From Pseudomonas sp. UBA5782 (GTDB lineage Bacteria > Pseudomonadota > Gammaproteobacteria > Pseudomonadales > Pseudomonadaceae), in contig DIEE01000197.1 in the NCBI GenBank assembly GCA_002418465.1, forward strand, positions 5,363-33,618: a DNA stretch of 28,256 nucleotides. The letters are read 5' to 3'. Position 1 is the stretch's first letter. The number at the start of each line of letters is the position of its first letter. The position numbers were made by a program, and so were the translations under genes. Below the pieces are notes generated by a model that searched no databases, was not told the origin of the DNA, and was given only the letters and a program-made list of their open reading frames with translations. Positions 23,501 to 28,256 of the stretch are shown here, in pieces.

Positions 23501-23525
23501 TCGTAGGGCGGGTGCAACCCACGAA
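23501..23525. repeat. GTAGGGCGGGTG-type repeat
   Basis: TCGTAGGGCGGGTGCAACCC followed by ACGAA contains GGGT-GCA-ACCC, with short CGT/ACG flanks. It shares the GTAGGG head with the repeats at 1243 and 21109 but has a different body. It lies 30 bases beyond the ispD stop and may be the end of the ispD transcript. Confidence 0.5.
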
Positions 23526-23554
23526 CGGGCGCACTCGCTAGCGGCGTGCCCGAA

Positions 23555-24259
23555 TCAGCCTCTGTCCTTCCACGCCAGCCGCAACCATTCAAGGTCTTCC
23601 GGGCGGGTGACCTTGAGGTTGTCGGCGCGGCCTTCGATCAGCCGCGGCACGGCGCCGGCCAGCTCCATCGCCGAGGCCTCGTCGGTGATCGCCGCGCCCT
23701 TGGCCAGGCCTTGTTCCAGCGCCCGACGCAAGGCGCCGAGGCGGAACATCTGCGGGGTGAAGGCCAGCCAGATCAGTTGCCGATCGAGCGTGCGCTCGAC
23801 CTTTCCATCGACGCCAGCGAGCTTGATGGTGTCGCGCGCCGGCACGGCGAGCAGGCCGCCGACCGGATCGTCGCCCAGCTCGCCGAGCAGGCGATCCAGA
23901 TCGCTGCGTGCCAGGTTCGGCCGCGCGGCGTCATGCACCAGCACCCAGTCGTCAGGCGCGGCGCCGAGCTGTTCCAGGCGCACGAGTGCGTTGAGCACCG
24001 AATCGGCCCGCTCCACGCCGCCGTCGGCGCGCCGGATTCGAGGGTCGCTGGCGCAGGCCAGGGTCGGCCAGTGGGGATCGTCGCGACCGAGCGCCAGCAC
24101 CAGGCCGCGCAGGGCGGGATGGTCCAGGAAGCAATCGAGGGTGTGTTCGAGGAGGGTGCGGCCGGCGAGCGGCAGATACTGCTTGGGCCGGTCGGCGCGC
24201 ATCCGGGCGCCGACGCCGGCGGCGGGAATCACCGCCCAGAAGTTCGGCAGGGAATTCAT
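23555..24259 (-). CDS. ispD: 2-C-methyl-D-erythritol 4-phosphate cytidylyltransferase
   Basis: IspD joins CTP and methylerythritol phosphate in the MEP isoprenoid pathway, two steps before IspF. The 234-residue protein has the nucleotide-binding start VIPAAGVGARMRADRPKQYL (10-29), VHDAARPN in the middle and the late ITDEASAMELAG motif. Its ATG overlaps the ftsB stop by four bases (ATGA), the normal ftsB-ispD coupling. Length and sequence are typical. Confidence 0.97.
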   Translation of the reverse strand: MNSLPNFWAVIPAAGVGARMRADRPKQYLPLAGRTLLEHTLDCFLDHPALRGLVLALGRDDPHWPTLACASDPRIRRADGGVERADSVLNALVRLEQLGAAPDDWVLVHDAARPNLARSDLDRLLGELGDDPVGGLLAVPARDTIKLAGVDGKVERTLDRQLIWLAFTPQMFRLGALRRALEQGLAKGAAITDEASAMELAGAVPRLIEGRADNLKVTRPEDLEWLRLAWKDRG

Positions 24260-24534
24260 TGGGCCAACTGGTAGAGGGTCTCGCCATCCTTGACCATGCC
24301 GAGTTCGTGACGGGCACGCTCCTCGACCGTCTCGGTACCTTTCTTCAGCTCGGCCACTTCGGCCTCGAGCACACGGTTGCGTTCGAGCAGGCGCTCGTTC
24401 TCGCCCTTCTGATCGTCGATCTGCCGGTTCAGCTCGGTGACCTGCGCCAGGCTGCCGTCACCGACCCAGAGGCGGTATTGCAGACCCGCGAGCAGCAGGA
24501 TCAGCACGACGAAAAGCCAGTAAGGACTACGCAT
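24256..24534 (-). CDS. ftsB: Cell division protein FtsB
   Basis: FtsB is a small bitopic inner-membrane protein that joins FtsL and FtsQ in the division complex. The 92 residues show a short cytoplasmic start, a membrane segment at about 5-20 (YWLFVVLILLLAGLQY) and a periplasmic coiled coil at about 29-70 (repeated leucines in QVTELNRQIDDQKGENERLL and onward). The Tyr-Arg-Leu-Trp sequence after the membrane segment is typical. It lies downstream of eno beyond a terminator and overlaps ispD. Confidence 0.96.
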   Translation of the reverse strand: MRSPYWLFVVLILLLAGLQYRLWVGDGSLAQVTELNRQIDDQKGENERLLERNRVLEAEVAELKKGTETVEERARHELGMVKDGETLYQLAQ

Positions 24535-24572
24535 CAGAAAATAGAGCCCGCAGTTGTTGAGGTTCGACGACG

Positions 24573-24599
24573 AAAAAGGGCGGCCGTGGCCGCCCTTTT
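24573..24599 (-). terminator. Intrinsic terminator between eno and ftsB
   Basis: GGGCGGCC (24578-24585) pairs with GGCCGCCC (24588-24595), extended by A-T pairs, and on the minus strand ends in five T. It lies 13 bases after the eno stop. Read-through or a promoter in the remaining 38 bases must supply ftsB-ispD. Confidence 0.88.
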
Positions 24600-24612
24600 A
24601 GCACGCTGCCGG

Positions 24613-25902
24613 TTAGCTGCGGAACTCCGCGCGCCCCTTGTAGGGTGCTTTTCCGCCGAGCTGCTCTTCGATGCGCAGCAGCTGGTTGTACTTGGACACA
24701 CGGTCGGAACGGCACAGCGAACCGGTCTTGATCTGGCCAGCGGCGGTGCCGACGGCCAGGTCGGCGATGGTGCTGTCCTCGGTCTCGCCGGAGCGGTGCG
24801 AGATCACCGCGGTGTAACCGGCGGCTTTGGCCATCTGGATGGCTTCGAGGGTTTCGGTCAGCGAGCCGATCTGGTTGAACTTGATCAGGATCGAGTTGGC
24901 GATGCCCTTGTCGATGCCTTCCTTGAGGATCTTGGTGTTGGTCACGAACAGGTCGTCGCCAACCAGCTGGACCTTCTCGCCGATCTTGTCGGTGAGAATC
25001 TTCCAGCCGGCCCAGTCGGACTCGTCCAGGCCGTCTTCGATGGAAATGATCGGGAAGCGCTCGGTCAGGCCTTTCAGGTAGTCGGCGAAACCGGCGGCGT
25101 CGAAGGACTTGCCTTCGCCGGAGAGATCGTACTTGCCGCCCTCGAAGAACTCGCTGGCCGCGCAGTCCAGCGCCAGGGTCACGTCGGTGCCCAGGGTGTA
25201 GCCGGCGTTGGCGACGGCTTCGGCGATGGCCGAAAGCGCCGCTTCGTTGGATTCCAGGTTCGGCGCGAAGCCGCCCTCGTCGCCCACCGCGGTGCTCAGG
25301 CCACGTGCCTTGAGCACGGCCTTGAGGTGATGGAAGATTTCCGCGCCCATGCGCAGCGCGTCGGCGAAGGTCTTGGCGCCGACCGGCTGGACCATGAATT
25401 CCTGGATGTCGACGTTGTTGTCGGCGTGCTCGCCGCCGTTGATGATGTTCATCATCGGCACCGGCATCGAGTACACGCCCGGGGTGCCGTTGAGGTTGGC
25501 GATGTGGGCGTAGAGCGGCAGGTCCTGGTCTTCGGCGGCGGCCTTGGCGGCGGCCAGGGACACGGCGAGGATCGCGTTGGCGCCCAGCTTGGCCTTGTTC
25601 TCGGTGCCGTCCAGTTCGATCATCGCGCGGTCCAGCGCGCCCTGCTCGACCGGGTCCTTGCCCAGCAGCAGGCTGCGGATCGGCCCGTTGATGTTGGCCA
25701 CGGCCTTGAGCACGCCCTTGCCCAGGTAACGGCTCTTGTCGCCGTCACGCAGTTCCAGCGCTTCGCGCGAACCGGTGGAGGCGCCCGACGGCGCGCAGGC
25801 GCGGCCGACGATGCCGTTGTCCAGGATCACATCGGCTTCCACGGTGGGGTTGCCACGGGAGTCGAGGACTTCACGTCCCTTGATGTCGACGATCTTTGCC
25901 AT
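24613..25902 (-). CDS. eno: Enolase (phosphopyruvate hydratase)
   Basis: Enolase interconverts 2-phosphoglycerate and phosphoenolpyruvate in glycolysis and is also a component of the RNA degradosome in many gammaproteobacteria. The 429-residue protein has the usual length. Visible motifs are GREVLDSRGNPTVEAD near the N-terminus, SGASTGSREA, the metal-binding acids in LDCAASEFF and SIEDGLDESDW, and the signature ILIKFNQIGSLTETLEAIQM followed by SHRSGETED. The start is ATG 25902 with GGAG ahead; the frame is open upstream to 26100, overlapping kdsA, but that part is not enolase-like. kdsA ends 89 bases upstream. Confidence 0.99.
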   Translation of the reverse strand: MAKIVDIKGREVLDSRGNPTVEADVILDNGIVGRACAPSGASTGSREALELRDGDKSRYLGKGVLKAVANINGPIRSLLLGKDPVEQGALDRAMIELDGTENKAKLGANAILAVSLAAAKAAAEDQDLPLYAHIANLNGTPGVYSMPVPMMNIINGGEHADNNVDIQEFMVQPVGAKTFADALRMGAEIFHHLKAVLKARGLSTAVGDEGGFAPNLESNEAALSAIAEAVANAGYTLGTDVTLALDCAASEFFEGGKYDLSGEGKSFDAAGFADYLKGLTERFPIISIEDGLDESDWAGWKILTDKIGEKVQLVGDDLFVTNTKILKEGIDKGIANSILIKFNQIGSLTETLEAIQMAKAAGYTAVISHRSGETEDSTIADLAVGTAAGQIKTGSLCRSDRVSKYNQLLRIEEQLGGKAPYKGRAEFRS

Positions 25903-25940
25903 TCTTGTAACTCCAGAAGTTGACGAAAACGCGGCTGAGA

Positions 25941-25984
25941 ATCCTAAAAGACCTGCGCGGCGGCGTTTAGATCGCCGCGCGCGC
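25941..25984 (-). terminator. Possible hairpin between kdsA and eno
   Basis: On the minus strand GCGGCG (from 25978 down) pairs with CGCCGC (to 25960) around a seven-base loop; further G-C pairs with one bulge extend the stem, and TCTTTT follows. It could be a weak terminator or a leader structure for eno. The T run is interrupted and 10 bases from the stem. Confidence 0.35.
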
Positions 25985-25991
25985 GGAAAAT

Positions 25992-26833
25992 TCAGGCGGT
26001 TTCGATGGGGGCGAAGCTCTTGATCAGATCGTCCAGCTGCTTGAGCTGGGTGAGGAAGGGCTCGAGCTTGTTCAGGCGCAGCGCGCAGGGACCGTCGCAC
26101 TTGGCGTTGTCCGGGTCCGGATGCGCCTCGAGAAACAGCCCGGCGAGGCCCTGGCTGAGACCGGCCTTGGCCAGGTCGGTGACCTGCGCACGGCGACCGC
26201 CGGCGGAGTCGGCGCGCCCGCCCGGCATCTGCAGGGCATGGGTGACATCGAAGAACACCGGGTACTCGAAGGCCTTCATGATGCCGAAGCCGAGCATGTC
26301 GACGACCAGGTTGTTGTAGCCGAAGCTGGAACCGCGCTCGCAGAGGATCAGTTGGTCGTTACCGGCTTCTTCGCACTTGGCGAGGATGTGCTTCATTTCC
26401 TGCGGGGCGAGGAACTGCGCCTTCTTGATGTTGATCACCGCGCCGGTCCTGGCCATCGCCACCACCAGGTCGGTCTGCCGCGAGAGAAAGGCCGGTAGCT
26501 GGATGATGTCGCACACTTCGGCCACCGGCGCGGCCTGGTAAGGCTCGTGGACGTCGGTGATCACCGGCACGCCGAAGGTCTTCTTCACTTCCTCGAAGAT
26601 CTTCATGCCTTCGTCCAGGCCGGGGCCGCGGAAGGAGGTGACGGAGGAACGGTTGGCCTTGTCGAAACTGGCCTTGAACACGTAGGGAATGCCGAGTTTC
26701 TCGGTGACCCGCACGTATTCCTCGCAGGTTTTCATCGCCAGGTCGCGGGATTCGAGCACGTTGATGCCACCGAACAGCACGAACGGCTTGTCGTTGGCGA
26801 TCTCGATGTCGCCGACGCGAATGATCTTCTGGC

Positions 26834-26837
<4 letters not shown>
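25992..26837 (-). CDS. kdsA: 3-deoxy-D-manno-octulosonate 8-phosphate synthase
   Basis: KdsA condenses PEP with arabinose 5-phosphate to make KDO 8-phosphate for the lipopolysaccharide core. The 281-residue protein has FGGINVLESRDLA near 22-34, where Asn26 (not Cys) marks the metal-independent class, KASFDKANRSS for PEP binding and the DVTHALQMPGG motif late in the protein. Its ATG overlaps the pyrG stop (ATGA), so the two are translationally coupled, the usual pyrG-kdsA-eno arrangement. Confidence 0.98.

Positions 26838-28256
<1,419 letters not shown>

Noticed and set aside
24259..25923. 554-codon plus-strand open frame opposite eno and ftsB
   Set aside because: It spans two well-supported minus-strand genes and their terminator and resembles no protein.
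25903..26100. N-terminal extension of enolase
   Set aside because: Open frame only; it overlaps kdsA, is Arg-rich, and enolase similarity and the ribosome site both begin at 25902.

Overview
This window looks like a core chromosomal segment of a high-GC gammaproteobacterium, almost certainly a Pseudomonas. The reasons are the gene order (recX-recA-pncC, mutS-fdxA, rsmZ, rpoS-nlpD-pcm-surE-truD-ispF, fghA-adhC-gfnR, ispD-ftsB-eno-kdsA-pyrG), which is the order I know from P. aeruginosa and relatives, the very close protein sequences, and the Pseudomonas-type control elements (GacA upstream site, PsrA box). The species cannot be fixed from this sequence alone.

Layout, left to right. (1) 1-1300: an IS110-family (IS621-like) insertion sequence with a structured non-coding left end, a transposase broken by a single-base frameshift near its 3' end, and a REP-like palindrome just beyond it. 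(2) 1360-3463, minus strand: recX, recA with a LexA box overlapping its promoter, and pncC. (3) 3528-7282: variable material relative to P. aeruginosa, namely a 61-residue unknown protein, a soluble GAF-PAS-PAS hybrid histidine kinase with a C-terminal receiver (minus), and a divergent exported TpbA-like dual-specificity phosphatase (plus). (4) 7465-10503, plus: mutS and the 7Fe ferredoxin fdxA. (5) 10581-10906: the untranslated regulatory RNA RsmZ on the minus strand, with its terminator, sigma70 promoter, AT-rich linker and distant GacA site. (6) 10958-16036, minus: ispF, truD, surE and pcm in an overlapping chain, then nlpD and rpoS, with the rpoS promoter and PsrA box inside nlpD. (7) 16156-20197, plus: an iron-starvation cell-surface signalling module (FecI-type sigma factor, FecR-type regulator, TonB-dependent transducer) between ispF and fghA, two genes I expect to be adjacent in P. 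aeruginosa. (8) 20256-23321: the glutathione-dependent formaldehyde detoxification pair adhC-fghA and the divergent LysR-type regulator gfnR. (9) 23322-23554: an intergenic stretch holding three kinds of palindromic repeat. (10) 23555-28256, minus: pyrG (its start lies outside the window), kdsA, eno, ftsB, ispD.

How parts work together. recA/recX/mutS maintain the genome. GacA-RsmZ and PsrA-RpoS place two global post-transcriptional and stationary-phase switches side by side. IspD and IspF are two steps of the MEP isoprenoid pathway. AdhC and FghA convert formaldehyde (as its glutathione adduct) to formate. The FecI/FecR/receptor module is expected to sense and import a ferric siderophore under low iron. 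I found no CRISPR array, tRNA, rRNA, prophage or defence system. The most unusual content is the IS110 element with its candidate guide RNA, the dispersed palindromes and the accessory signalling and iron genes; most of the rest is ordinary core genome.
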